The position numbers and the translations under genes are program-made. Under the pieces are notes generated by a model, which saw only the letters and a list, made by a program, of their open reading frames with translations, searched no databases and was not told the origin of the DNA. From a virus, in the IMG/VR virus record IMGVR_UViG_3300044994_000135, positions 1 through 59,008 of that record: DNA of 59,008 nt; one strand, 5' to 3'. Below are positions 34,253-42,567 of this stretch, in pieces. Position 1 is the first letter of the stretch, and every line of letters begins with the position of its first letter.

Positions 34253-34262
34253 AACGCCGTTT
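34253..34262. promoter_or_regulatory. AACGCCGTT palindromic box before the 34398 gene
   Basis: Same box as at 5980 and 8469, here in a gap right of attP. Upstream of the 34398 gene, which also has a small GGGCC/GGCCC hairpin (34366-34370/34378-34382) before its ribosome site. Confidence 0.3.
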
Positions 34263-34397
34263 TACATTTTCCTCCACGAGCGCTCAACCAGTTAGCGTCT
34301 CTCAAACGCTGTTTATCGTAAAAACATGTGGCCTTCGCGCCGGACGATCGATCTTAATCACTGAGGGGCCGACGGATGGCCCGAAGGAGGAAAACGC

Positions 34398-34658
34398 ATG
34401 AAAACAATACCTGAGAAACTGCTGGAAACAATCCTGCACCACACCCGCAGCTATGAGGCGGCCAAGCGCGAGCGTGACATGGAGCGGATGCGGAGCATCG
34501 GCGACTACCTGCACGGTCTGCAAGACGGGCTGGCGCTCTGCATCGACCCGGGCCTCGTGAGAGCGGTGTTTCGCGGGGCGCGGCAGATCGTCGAGACGGA
34601 AACGCCCGACGGCGCGTTCGTCCCGGCGGCCAACGGCGGCCTGCACCGGGTAGCGTAG
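34398..34658 (+). CDS. Hypothetical protein, 86 aa
   Basis: Good ribosome site (GGAGGAAA). A charged helical protein (YEAAKRERDMERMRSIGDYL) ending in a small beta part. No family recognised. First gene right of attP. Confidence 0.65.
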   Translation: MKTIPEKLLETILHHTRSYEAAKRERDMERMRSIGDYLHGLQDGLALCIDPGLVRAVFRGARQIVETETPDGAFVPAANGGLHRVA

Positions 34659-34665
34659 TAAAAAA

Positions 34666-34688
34666 TTGGGATCGAGGCTTGATCCCAA
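34666..34688 (+). terminator. Short terminator-like hairpin
   Basis: TTGGGATC pairs with GATCCCAA around a 7-base loop, 7 bases after the 34398 gene stop, within an A/T-rich context. Confidence 0.5.
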
Positions 34689-34725
34689 AATTGAAATATA
34701 AATGACTGATTGGATGGAGAACAAC

Positions 34726-34989
34726 ATGAACAACTTAATCCCAGAAAATATCGACGAGAACCTGAAGCGCTGGACCGTGATCGGCTCGGTCGCCGGAGCG
34801 GTGATCGTCAACCTGGCGGCGTGCAGCGGGTTCGAGGTCGGCGGGAAGCTTGGCGTTTACCGCGTTGATACACGCTCGGAAGTACAACAGACGTTCCGCA
34901 GCAACCTCCCGCTCAAGTGCTACCTGTGGGCCGATTGCACCGGGCAGGCACAAGCGGCAGACGAGGCCGAATTCCCGAGAACGAAATAA
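34726..34989 (+). CDS. Small membrane-associated protein, 87 aa
   Basis: ATG 34726 has GGAG at good spacing; in-frame ATGs at 34702 and 34714 lack one. One hydrophobic segment (WTVIGSVAGAVIVNLAACSG) follows a polar N terminus, then a soluble Cys-containing C terminus. It leads into the small lysis-like cluster. Confidence 0.55.
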   Translation: MNNLIPENIDENLKRWTVIGSVAGAVIVNLAACSGFEVGGKLGVYRVDTRSEVQQTFRSNLPLKCYLWADCTGQAQAADEAEFPRTK

Positions 34990-35001
34990 TAGGGGGCAGC
35001 C

Positions 35002-35184
35002 ATGTTTGATGAAATCAAGAAGAACATTTTCACCGTCCACGGCGTGCTGACCACGATGATCCACGTGTTCCTGGCGGTCGGGTTTGTGACCACCTGGGTG
35101 ATCGTGCAGGTCCACGTTTTCGGCAACGACCCAACGGCGGTGCTGCAAGGGCCCACGGCCTCAGCGCCGAAGGGCAAGAAATGA
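35002..35184 (+). CDS. Small membrane protein, 60 aa (holin-like)
   Basis: A single long hydrophobic helix (VLTTMIHVFLAVGFVTTWVI) with a charged N terminus and a Lys tail. It overlaps the transglycosylase gene as ATGA; that pairing fits a holin or pinholin, but size and single helix are not decisive. Confidence 0.5.
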   Translation: MFDEIKKNIFTVHGVLTTMIHVFLAVGFVTTWVIVQVHVFGNDPTAVLQGPTASAPKGKK

Positions 35185-35759
35185 AGGCCGGGAAGCCCGG
35201 CAACAACGGCGGGGGCCTCTTGGCCCTCGCCGCCATCGGGGCGGTGTTCTGCTCCCCGCCGAAGTTCAGCGGCGGCTGGGCCGGCCCCCTCGATGGGGGC
35301 TTTGCCCACACGCGCTGGCACATCCTGCGATTTTACGGCGCGAAGGCCGAGCCGAGCAGGGCGACGATCAAAACCGAGGTGGTGCGGGCGGCTAGGAAAT
35401 ACGCCATCAGCCCGAAGCTGCTCGACGCCGTCGTACGGACCGAGAGCGCGTACAAGACCCGCGCCGTCTCGAGGGCTGGGGCGATCGGGCTAGGTCAGGT
35501 CATGTCGTCGAACTCGCTGGCGTGCGGCTTGTCGTCGGCGGACCAGTTGTTTGACCCGGTGCGCAACCTCGACTGCTCCGCGCGGATACTGTCCGAGAAT
35601 CTGCGACTGTTCGGCGGCAACGTGGACCACGCGCTCATGGCCTATAATTGGGGGGCGGGCAGGGTTAGGGCCTGGCTCAAGTCCGGGCAGTCGAGGAGCC
35701 GCGTACCCGCCGAGACACGGGCGTACGTCCCGCAGGTGCGAGCTCACATGGGTTCGTGA
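35181..35759 (+). CDS. Lytic transglycosylase (SLT/VirB1-like)
   Basis: 192 residues. N-terminal hydrophobic segment (GGGLLALAAIGAVFC), then the SLT fold: SPKLLDAVVRTESAYKTRAV (catalytic Glu), GAIGLGQVM and AYNWGAG. It cuts peptidoglycan; in a phage it helps entry or lysis, and in conjugation VirB1 opens the wall for the channel. Both roles are possible here, since a relaxase block is nearby. Confidence 0.85.
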   Translation: MKAGKPGNNGGGLLALAAIGAVFCSPPKFSGGWAGPLDGGFAHTRWHILRFYGAKAEPSRATIKTEVVRAARKYAISPKLLDAVVRTESAYKTRAVSRAGAIGLGQVMSSNSLACGLSSADQLFDPVRNLDCSARILSENLRLFGGNVDHALMAYNWGAGRVRAWLKSGQSRSRVPAETRAYVPQVRAHMGS

Positions 35760-35772
35760 TATACTGCCCGCC

Positions 35773-36207
35773 GTGCCCCGGCGGGTTTTCGACCCCTCCG
35801 CACCTCTACGAAAATGCCGTGACTGCTCAAGGCAGTTCAACCCCTACTATTTCCCGTACGACGGCTGCCGGTGTCGGCGATGCCACAGCAACCACCGCCA
35901 CCGCGAGTACACGCGCTCGGGGCGGCGCAAGTACGACGCCGACAGCAAGCGCCGGAGTAACTACCGGCTGCGGTACGGCGTCGAGCTGGAGTGGGTCGAG
36001 CGGCGCACCGAGGAGCTCGGCGGGTTGTGTTCGATCTGCCGCGAAGAGCCCACGAGCCGGAAGTTGATGGTGGACCACTGCCACGCCACCGGGGCGGTGC
36101 GGGACCTCCTGTGCGTCCGGTGCAACAACACCCTCGGCTGGGTCGGCGACTCCGTGGACGTACTGCAACGGATGATCGAGTACCTTGAACGCTACAGGCC
36201 CAAATAG
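35773..36207 (+). CDS. Recombination endonuclease VII
   Basis: 144 residues from GTG 35773. Two zinc-binding pairs (CRDC 15-18; CRRC about 34-37), then the HNH-like core LCSICREEP, MVDHCHATG and LCVRCNNTLG (about 86-120). Family enzyme of phage T4 resolves branched DNA before packaging. The gene meets the leftward 36192 gene tail to tail with a 16-base overlap. Confidence 0.88.
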   Translation: MPRRVFDPSAPLRKCRDCSRQFNPYYFPYDGCRCRRCHSNHRHREYTRSGRRKYDADSKRRSNYRLRYGVELEWVERRTEELGGLCSICREEPTSRKLMVDHCHATGAVRDLLCVRCNNTLGWVGDSVDVLQRMIEYLERYRPK

Positions 36208-36419
36208 CCCGCGGCGTCATTCAGGTACGCGATGGCCTGCAGGAGCAGGGCGTGCGCGTCGGCGAGCCACGCGGCCTCGGGGAACAACGGGCGCAAGCCC
36301 TCCACCATGGCGATTAGCGCGGCAAGGACAACGGACAGGGCGACGATCCAGTGCTTGCGACTCTTGAGCCGCTTGACGACGGGGAACCGAGCGAGGACGA
36401 AGGCGAGGATCTTTTTCAT
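36192..36419 (-). CDS. Small membrane protein, 75 aa (lysis-region)
   Basis: Basic N terminus, a membrane segment (HWIVALSVVLAALIAMVEGL) and a second weaker hydrophobic stretch (ALLLQAIAYL). Location downstream of the endolysin operon suits a holin or antiholin. Its start codon and ribosome site are tandemly duplicated just upstream. Confidence 0.6.
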   Translation of the reverse strand: MKKILAFVLARFPVVKRLKSRKHWIVALSVVLAALIAMVEGLRPLFPEAAWLADAHALLLQAIAYLNDAAGYLGL

Positions 36420-36461
36420 GGCTCCATTATCTGAGGATCTTTTTCATGGCTCCATTATCTC
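36406..36461. repeat. 28-bp tandem duplication over a translation start
   Basis: Two perfect copies (36406-36433, 36434-36461). Each, read leftward, carries AGATAATGGAGCC and ATGAAAAAGATC. The outer copy encodes only MKKILR before a stop, so it forms a mini-ORF in front of the 36192-36419 gene. Confidence 0.9.
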
Positions 36462-36465
36462 ACGA

Positions 36466-37773
36466 CTAGCCCTCGATGCGATAACCCGGCTCGGGCAGCA
36501 CCCGGCAGCCCGCCGAGGACTTGAGCACGGCGTTGCTCACCGGCACCAACGCGGCCTGCTGCGTGCTGGAGCGGTAAATCCCCCGCCCTTGTGGGTCGCC
36601 GCGCATCTCGGCGGCGTAGGTCAGTCGGGCTAGTACCTTGCCATCCCTGATCAGCGTGTACCCCCCGGCGGGGCGCTCGCCCCTGGGCACGACCAGGGCG
36701 ATCCCCAAGTGGGAGTCGCTCTGTTTCCACACGAACCCGCCGCCGAAGCCCAATCGGGCCGTGCAGCCCGTCAGGTCTCCGGGGTTGACCGCCTGCGGTG
36801 CTGGCGACGCCAGACCGCCAGGGCGAAGATACCGCGCGAACTGCTCGAAGTACGCGGCGTTCGGCGCGGTCGTACGCGCACGCGGGTCTTGGAAAACGGG
36901 AGAATGGTGATCGAGTAAGTTGAACTTGAAGTCCCACAGGTGGGCGGCCTCGCAGGCGCGGTACCGCTTGGCGTAGGCCCGGACGTCGATCTTCGCGGCG
37001 GGTTCGCCGTCAGTGTCCGCAATGCACGGGCGGCGCAGAGTCGCCTTCGAGCCGTGCCGCTCGCAGACGACCCCCCGCAGACAGCGCGGGCGGAAGACCG
37101 AATCCACCAGCTTACACTGCGGGAAGTGCTCGCCAGCCATCGCCAGCAGGGCCTTGCGCGCCGGATCGCTGAGGTCACACTCCAGACAGGGCGAGACGTA
37201 ACATTCGACCGGACCACCGCGAGCCCTTTTGAGTTGTGCAGCCGTTCGCTTCATTATCTCACGAAACTTTCCCATGAGCACGGGGTCTCTCTGCTCCACC
37301 TTGCGGGACGCCGAGGAGACGGTCTCGCCCGCGAACGGCTCGTACGGGCCGCAGCGGCGGTTCCGCAAACACGGCCCGTTGGCGATGTGAACACGCACCT
37401 GCTTGGGGCGGCTGTCCTGGAGTAGGCGCTCGGCGCACGGGCAGCGCTCGCCGAAGGTGTGCGCCAACCACCCGAAGCGCAGAACCTCCACGCCGCGAAA
37501 GGCGCGGACGGTTTCCTCGCAGGGCCACTTGGGGTGACAGATGCCGAGCAGGCTTAGCCCAAGCTTGTTCACTTCCGGCGTCGGCTGCGGGGGCGCCGTG
37601 GTCACGGCTTCCGCGATTGGATTCACGCCGAAGTTAGCTAGGGCCACCACCACCGGCGGGTCGCGGTGGAACTCCCAGTTGCGGTACCGCATGGGCCCGA
37701 TGGTTGTGGTGGGCTGTTCGCGGTTCGAGCAGGCTGCTAAAAGTGCCAAAGCTGCCAAAAAGAAAACCGGCAT
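36466..37773 (-). CDS. Cys-rich exported lipoprotein-like protein, 435 aa
   Basis: Start set at ATG 37773 (MPVFFLAALALLAACSNRE), a signal peptide with a lipobox-like LAAC; the frame runs on upstream but overlaps the endolysin gene. The mature part has roughly 17 Cys, several in close pairs (CPCAER, CHPKWPCEE, ECDL), so disulfides are likely. A barrel-like region is followed by a beta C-terminal domain (GFGGGFVWKQSDSHLG). It follows the endolysin, so a lysis or envelope role is plausible. No family recognised. Confidence 0.7.
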   Translation of the reverse strand: MPVFFLAALALLAACSNREQPTTTIGPMRYRNWEFHRDPPVVVALANFGVNPIAEAVTTAPPQPTPEVNKLGLSLLGICHPKWPCEETVRAFRGVEVLRFGWLAHTFGERCPCAERLLQDSRPKQVRVHIANGPCLRNRRCGPYEPFAGETVSSASRKVEQRDPVLMGKFREIMKRTAAQLKRARGGPVECYVSPCLECDLSDPARKALLAMAGEHFPQCKLVDSVFRPRCLRGVVCERHGSKATLRRPCIADTDGEPAAKIDVRAYAKRYRACEAAHLWDFKFNLLDHHSPVFQDPRARTTAPNAAYFEQFARYLRPGGLASPAPQAVNPGDLTGCTARLGFGGGFVWKQSDSHLGIALVVPRGERPAGGYTLIRDGKVLARLTYAAEMRGDPQGRGIYRSSTQQAALVPVSNAVLKSSAGCRVLPEPGYRIEG

Positions 37774-37778
37774 ACCTT

Positions 37779-38309
37779 TCACCCCCTCCGAAACAGGCTC
37801 GCGATCCGCTCCGAGCGCTTGCCGACCTGCCTGGCCCAGAGGCTTTTGAGGACGTTCGCGGCCACGGCCTCCCACTCCTCGCGCATCATCAAGCGGATCG
37901 AGTTGCGAAAGCCCTTGAAGCGGTTCGGCCCGAGGTTGAACAGCATGTTCAGGACGGCCCGCTGTCGCCCGCCGCTCCAGTTGCGCCACCGCTCGCCGAA
38001 TATGGCGTCGGCGTGCCTGCACACGGCGGCGATGTCGTTGTCGAGTAGGTGTTGGATCTCGTCCCGGTTCAGCGGAACGGCCTTGAGCGCCGTCACCTGC
38101 TCGGCGAGCGACCGCCCGATCGCTCGGCGCTTGTTGAGCATGACCATCTCCTCGACGGTGAAGCGGTTGTCCTCGAAGTTGCGGCCCGCGCCGATTGACC
38201 ACTTGCCCGCCGAGCACTTGTACGGGTGCGGGACAACGCCCTCGTCGCGCTCTAGGTCACGGACGAGCGCCGCGCGGGTGGCCGGTGCGAGACCATCGGC
38301 GGGACTCAT
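37779..38309 (-). CDS. Endolysin, T4-type lysozyme (GH24-like)
   Basis: 176 residues from ATG 38309; ATGA overlap with the holin-like gene. DLERDEGVVPHPYKCSAGKW places the catalytic Glu before the lysozyme motif; the usual E-C/D-T triad reads E, C, S here (WSIGAGRN). RQRAVLNMLFNLGPNRFKGF is the typical second half. No signal peptide, so it needs the adjacent holin. Confidence 0.88.
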   Translation of the reverse strand: MSPADGLAPATRAALVRDLERDEGVVPHPYKCSAGKWSIGAGRNFEDNRFTVEEMVMLNKRRAIGRSLAEQVTALKAVPLNRDEIQHLLDNDIAAVCRHADAIFGERWRNWSGGRQRAVLNMLFNLGPNRFKGFRNSIRLMMREEWEAVAANVLKSLWARQVGKRSERIASLFRRG

Positions 38310-38677
38310 GGGCCATCCGCCGCGCGGGTCTTTGCGCCGATCTGCAAGCTGCTCGGGGTCAGGTGCAGCTCGCTCTTGAGGATGGCCACGGCGTACAGGC
38401 CGAACATAACGGCCATGGTCACCACCACCACCAGGAACGCCGGGAGCGGGACTTTCCACCTGTCGGTGGCCTTGTCGATCAGCCCTTCGAGGCTCTCGGC
38501 GATGCGGGCGGTGTTGTCTGCGGTCCTGTTCATCGGGCTCTCTAGCTCCTGGATCTCGCGGCGGATCTCCCCCAGCTGTTCTCGGACCTCATAAATCCCA
38601 TCCATAAGATCCTCGTTCGTCACACCCGGGCCGTTCAGGTACCTGGGCCGGTTCAGCCTCCCGGGCTCGTCGCTCAT
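38306..38677 (-). CDS. Holin-like membrane/coiled-coil protein, 123 aa
   Basis: Start chosen at ATG 38677 (MSDEPGRLNRPRY). Coiled coil in the N-terminal half (MDGIYEVREQLGEIRREIQE), then one strong membrane helix (PAFLVVVVTMAVMFGLYAVA). It immediately precedes and overlaps the endolysin, which supports a holin or anchoring role. Confidence 0.65.
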   Translation of the reverse strand: MSDEPGRLNRPRYLNGPGVTNEDLMDGIYEVREQLGEIRREIQELESPMNRTADNTARIAESLEGLIDKATDRWKVPLPAFLVVVVTMAVMFGLYAVAILKSELHLTPSSLQIGAKTRAADGP

Positions 38678-38985
38678 AGGGCGTCGACTTCCAACAAAAA
38701 GTCGTCCTCCAGTATCGAGCCGTCGGAGAGCGTGGTGGTGATGGTCACCTTGTAATCGACGCCGGAGGTTCCGGAGCGCACGCCCACGCGGACCTGCGTC
38801 CCGCGGACGGTGCATGAGGTGTTCGAGATGACGGTGGCCGTGGCGTCCACGCCCCCGGGGTAGGTGGCCGCCGACGCCGTGGCCGAGGATATGGTGGGGT
38901 TGCCGGGCGGGAGCTTGCCGTAAAAGTCCAGCGCGACCGTGAATTCTTCCGAGGGCTGTTTCGTGACGCTCTGTAGTGCTGCCAT
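38674..38985 (-). CDS. Hypothetical virion-associated beta protein, 103 aa
   Basis: Ser/Thr-rich beta-strand pattern (VDATATVISNTSCTVRGTQV; YKVTITTTLSDGSI) like small Ig-like phage tail decorations. Coupled to the holin-like gene by ATGA. Function inferred from position and composition. Confidence 0.55.
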   Translation of the reverse strand: MAALQSVTKQPSEEFTVALDFYGKLPPGNPTISSATASAATYPGGVDATATVISNTSCTVRGTQVRVGVRSGTSGVDYKVTITTTLSDGSILEDDFLLEVDAL

Positions 38986-38989
38986 GGTG

Positions 38990-39640
38990 CTACTCTGCCA
39001 ATTTTACCACATGCCGGGGGGTGGCCGTTAATGCCCTGGAGCGCGTCCGGGCCGACACCCACACCACACGCTCGGGCTGGTCGGGCTCGGTCGGGCGGCT
39101 GCGGCCCTTGGGGCTCACGAACCAGCGGCGGGCAGCGGGAGAGAGGACGTGCCGGGGGTCGCCGAGCACGGCGTGGATAAGGTCGTCATCGAGCGCCTCG
39201 GCAGCCGTCACGCTCTCCGAGGCGGTGGCAGCCATCGCGAGCGCTGCGGCCAGGCTCTCGGCAGCCGTCACGCTCTCCGAGGCGGTGGCAGCCATCGCGA
39301 GCGCTGCGGCCAGGCTGTCCGTGCCGGTCACGCTCTCGCTGACCGTCTCGGCGAGGGCCAGGCCGCCGGTCACCGCGTCGGCGGCGGTGACGCCATCGGA
39401 TGTCGTCGTGACGAAGGCCGCGACGGCGGCGGCGGACTCGGCGGCGGTGGCGGCGTCGGAGGTGGTCGTAACAGCCGTGAGGACCGCCGCCACGCTCTCG
39501 GCACTGGCGACCGATTCTGAGATCGTGTCGTTGTAGTTGGTGCCGGTCGGAACGGCCTCGACCGGCACGAGCCCGACCTCGACCGCCGCGCCGTCGAACA
39601 AGATCCCGCGAGTGCTGAAGCCCGCGTTAAAAAGCGCCAT
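38990..39640 (-). CDS. Ala/Ser/Thr-rich repeat protein of the tail region, 216 aa
   Basis: N-terminal domain of about 40 residues, then a long low-complexity repeat of ESV-A-TAAES-type units (about residues 40-150), and a basic C terminus. Two repeats are an exact 60-bp DNA duplication (39197-39256 and 39257-39316). Probably an extended stalk of a tail appendage. Confidence 0.6.
   Translation of the reverse strand: MALFNAGFSTRGILFDGAAVEVGLVPVEAVPTGTNYNDTISESVASAESVAAVLTAVTTTSDAATAAESAAAVAAFVTTTSDGVTAADAVTGGLALAETVSESVTGTDSLAAALAMAATASESVTAAESLAAALAMAATASESVTAAEALDDDLIHAVLGDPRHVLSPAARRWFVSPKGRSRPTEPDQPERVVWVSARTRSRALTATPRHVVKLAE
39197..39316. repeat. 60-bp tandem duplication inside the 38990 gene
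   Basis: Two identical 60-bp copies in frame, adding 20 residues each. Suggests length variation of the encoded stalk. Confidence 0.9.
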
Positions 39641-39643
39641 GGG

Positions 39644-40450
39644 CTAATCCTCCGAGAAGGAGAACGTGCCGTTCAGGATGCCCGTGGAGGTGGTGGCGGA
39701 GAGCGTCACCCAGAACAGGCAGGCGTCGTCAACGACCTCGGCGAACTGCCCGTGCAGGGTCAGCAGCGCGTCGTGCACGTGCGGGTACATGTGCTCGACG
39801 ATGGGGATCGCCACCAAGGGCTTGAAGAGCGTGACGCCGAAGTCCCCGGCGGTCCCGGTGCTTGCCAGCACGGTGACCGAGGCGACCGCACGGACGCCGG
39901 TGTCGCCCTGCTGGAGCGGGAGCACGATCAGCCGGTAGATCTCGCGGTTGTTGGTGCCACCAAAGACCGTGGCAACGCTCGTTTGTCCTGACGTGTTAGC
40001 CTGATTCGTGTAACTGGCGGTGACCGTCGTCGCCGTTGTGCCGATCTGGGTGTAAATCTCAAGGCCCATCATGACGCCGACCCCGTCGGTGTACCGGGTG
40101 AGCGCTGCCGTCGGCAGGTTGGTCGTCTGCGCGGTCGTGACCGTGGCCGAGAGCCCCCCCTGGTGGCTCAGGCGGTCGCAGAGGACGAGCAGCCCGCCGC
40201 GCTGCCGGACGAGTTCCGCGCCGAGCATCCGCAGGGCCGTGCCACCTCCGTTGATCATGTCCGGTAACGCCCCCGTGGTGGTGCGAGTGGGGGCTTCCGC
40301 CGTGGTCGGGGTGTTCGCGGCAAACGGCGTCTGGGTCCACAGCGAGTACATGCGCCCGGCGACGGTGCTGAGCGAGTTCTTGGTGACGAACGAGCGGAAG
40401 AGCGGGGCGTTCAGCTCGGTGACGTAGGTGGCGTAGTCCGTGATCGCCAT
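39644..40450 (-). CDS. Phage structural protein, 268 aa (paralogue of 40458-41297)
   Basis: Shares the pattern of its neighbour: AGRMYSLWTQTPFAA versus AGRMTSLWRYEGSPA, GVRAVASVTVLASTGTAG versus GVRAVASVTLAASTGTAG, then an INGG/PGG-like and beta-rich body. The pair looks like a gene duplication within the tail or fibre cluster. Virion role inferred from location. Confidence 0.65.
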   Translation of the reverse strand: MAITDYATYVTELNAPLFRSFVTKNSLSTVAGRMYSLWTQTPFAANTPTTAEAPTRTTTGALPDMINGGGTALRMLGAELVRQRGGLLVLCDRLSHQGGLSATVTTAQTTNLPTAALTRYTDGVGVMMGLEIYTQIGTTATTVTASYTNQANTSGQTSVATVFGGTNNREIYRLIVLPLQQGDTGVRAVASVTVLASTGTAGDFGVTLFKPLVAIPIVEHMYPHVHDALLTLHGQFAEVVDDACLFWVTLSATTSTGILNGTFSFSED

Positions 40451-40457
40451 CGCCCCG

Positions 40458-41297
40458 CTACGCCTCGATCATCGAGAGGGTGCCGAACACCTGCGGGGCC
40501 GTGGTGCCGTTCGCCAAGAACATGAACGAGAGGCAAGCGCCGGTCTGGATCTCGATCGGGCCGGGGTTTTCCGCGATAAGGTTGCGGGATACCCCGGCGC
40601 CACTGATCGGGACCGGGATGACCAAGAGCGGGCGAATGATATTCACGCCGAAGTTCCCGGCGGTGCCGGTGCTGGCTGCAAGGGTGACGCTTGCCACGGC
40701 GCGGACGCCCGTGCCCCCGGTGGCGAGTGGGAGTACGATGGCCCGCTGGGCCTCGCTGAGACCGGTGCCGCCGATCCCCGTGGCGGTCGACGTGGCGCTG
40801 TTGTTGTCCTGGTCGGTATAGGCTGCGGTGATCGTCGTGGCCGTCCCCCCGATGGCGGTATACACCTCGATCATGATCATGTTGCCGACGGACGCCGCCC
40901 CGGTGTATCGGGTGAGTGAGCCGCCGACCGTCTGGGCGGTGGTCGTGGTGCCGGATAGGCCCGAGATACTCAGCAGCCGGTCGTAGAGGATGAGAGTGCC
41001 CGACGCCGAGGCCACGGCTGTGGCCCCGATGAGCCACTTCTGCCGCCCGCCGCCGGGGTTGGCCTGCTTGAGCCCGCCGTCGGTGGTGTTGTTCGGGTTC
41101 ATGACCCCCCCGGGGGCCGCGCCGCCCGCCGGGCTGCCCTCGTACCGCCAGAGGCTCGTCATCCGCCCGGCGACCGTCGCCGCCGCCGCCCCCGCGCCGA
41201 CCCGCGAGTCGCGATAAAAGAACAGCAGCTCCGGGGTCCCGGAGGACCCCCCGGTGCAGCGGTTCACGATATCACTGAGGTCGGCGAGGGCTGTCAT
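40458..41297 (-). CDS. Phage structural protein, 279 aa (paralogue of 39644-40450)
   Basis: Start at ATG 41297; the longer open frame upstream is a shadow. Beta-rich (MIEVYTAIGGTATTITAAYT) with the same motif order as the downstream paralogue. Likely a tail fibre, cement or accessory virion protein. Confidence 0.65.
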   Translation of the reverse strand: MTALADLSDIVNRCTGGSSGTPELLFFYRDSRVGAGAAAATVAGRMTSLWRYEGSPAGGAAPGGVMNPNNTTDGGLKQANPGGGRQKWLIGATAVASASGTLILYDRLLSISGLSGTTTTAQTVGGSLTRYTGAASVGNMIMIEVYTAIGGTATTITAAYTDQDNNSATSTATGIGGTGLSEAQRAIVLPLATGGTGVRAVASVTLAASTGTAGNFGVNIIRPLLVIPVPISGAGVSRNLIAENPGPIEIQTGACLSFMFLANGTTAPQVFGTLSMIEA

Positions 41298-41872
41298 TAT
41301 AAAACGTTGAGGGTTGGAGTCACCGACAACGTATCGCCGTTTGCCACGGAGCGGCTCGCGTCGAAGTCGCCCGCCGAGTAAAGAACGCCCGAAGTGCCGG
41401 TGCTGACCGTGCACACGAACGCGCCCGCGACGGTCGCTGAACCAGTGATGCTGTACGATACGGCGGTGGCGGTGTTGGAGCCGGATGACGTGGTGCCCCA
41501 GGTGATCGCCGGGCGGTTGCCCGCGTACGGGGTGACCTCCGACCACCCGGAGTGGGAGGCGAGGGTGTCGCTCGCGGCGGCGGAGCCCGCGCCCTTGAGC
41601 CCCAAGTACCACGCGGCGGTGTACGAAGAGCCTTTCAGGTACTTGTCCAAGATGTCGGTCTTGCCTTGCGTGGTGACCAGGTTCTCGAAGGTCTCGCTCC
41701 ACTTCTCGACGCCATCGGGGCCGATGCACCGCATGCGGTAGGTAATGTGCGGAGCTTTGATGTCTCCGAGACTGACAGCCGGGCGCATGATAGCCCCGGT
41801 CTTTAGTTGCATGTCCGATGAAACTCGATCGTTCATATCCCTCTTGGTGAAAACTTTAACACTCGTACTCAA
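41297..41872 (-). CDS. Tail-fibre-region protein, 191 aa
   Basis: Contains LVTTQGKTDILDKYLKGSSY and WYLGLKGAGSAAASDTLASH, patterns seen in proteins of phage fibre/receptor-binding clusters. Beta-rich Ser/Thr tail. Its stop overlaps the next start by one base; its start overlaps the preceding gene by 17. Confidence 0.6.
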   Translation of the reverse strand: MSTSVKVFTKRDMNDRVSSDMQLKTGAIMRPAVSLGDIKAPHITYRMRCIGPDGVEKWSETFENLVTTQGKTDILDKYLKGSSYTAAWYLGLKGAGSAAASDTLASHSGWSEVTPYAGNRPAITWGTTSSGSNTATAVSYSITGSATVAGAFVCTVSTGTSGVLYSAGDFDASRSVANGDTLSVTPTLNVL

Positions 41873-42566
41873 ACTGCCCCGACAGCGCCCGCCCGGCGGC
41901 CAGGCTGATGTTGGCCTGGTCGTACCGCTCGCAGATGGCGACCGTCGTAGACGACCAGCGCATGAAGCCCGCGACCGTCCCGGCCTCGCCGATGACGCAG
42001 TGGCCCAAGGCCCCGCCGGAGTCGGTGTTTGCGGCGGTGACCGGAAGGGTGAACGTGAGCCCGGTGCTGGCCGTGCCGCCGGTGGTGCCGTTGGCGTTGA
42101 TGATGCCCCGGACGCGTTTTCCGTGCCGCTGATACTTGGCGTAGACGGTCGTAACCGAGGTGAAGGTCATCGAGCCCGTCGCCCCGTACGTCGGCGTCCA
42201 CGTGGCCCACCCCCCGCCGTGGTTGAGCAGGATCATGTCGGTGTTGTTGTAAAACAAATATGCGTAGACGTTGGTGACCAGCTCCCCGCCGACCAGGTTA
42301 TGCCCGAGGTATTTGATGGTCTTTGGGCCGAGACTGTTGACGTTCAGCGTCGCGCTGCCGGTGTTGGTGTGGTTCGGGAACAGGATGAACACCTGCCCGC
42401 CCTCGTACGCCGTGGGGGCCGGCGATACCGTGGCGGTGTAGTTGTTGGACGAGCCGGAGGTGCCCCCGGCGAAGCGGCGGGTGAGAAGGCCGTCGATGGC
42501 CGCCGCGACGTTCGTCGCGCTGTAGAGCGTTGGGTTCCTGAGTGAGAAGTCGTCGGCGTACGTCAT
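41856..42566 (-). CDS. Tail fibre/receptor-binding protein, 236 aa
   Basis: ATG 42566 preferred (MTYADDFSLRNPT); an ATG five codons earlier overlaps the upstream gene more. N-terminal part carries NPTLYSATNVAAAIDGLL and a fibre-like NYTATVSP...ALNVNSLGPK motif typical of attachment domains; the C-terminal half is a beta-rich head. Strong candidate for host recognition. Confidence 0.65.
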   Translation of the reverse strand: MTYADDFSLRNPTLYSATNVAAAIDGLLTRRFAGGTSGSSNNYTATVSPAPTAYEGGQVFILFPNHTNTGSATLNVNSLGPKTIKYLGHNLVGGELVTNVYAYLFYNNTDMILLNHGGGWATWTPTYGATGSMTFTSVTTVYAKYQRHGKRVRGIINANGTTGGTASTGLTFTLPVTAANTDSGGALGHCVIGEAGTVAGFMRWSSTTVAICERYDQANISLAAGRALSGQFEYEC

Positions 42567-42567
42567 G

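Noticed and set aside
36466-38217. 583-codon version of the exported protein
   Set aside because: The extension is antisense-like and overlaps the endolysin; a clear signal peptide begins at 37773.
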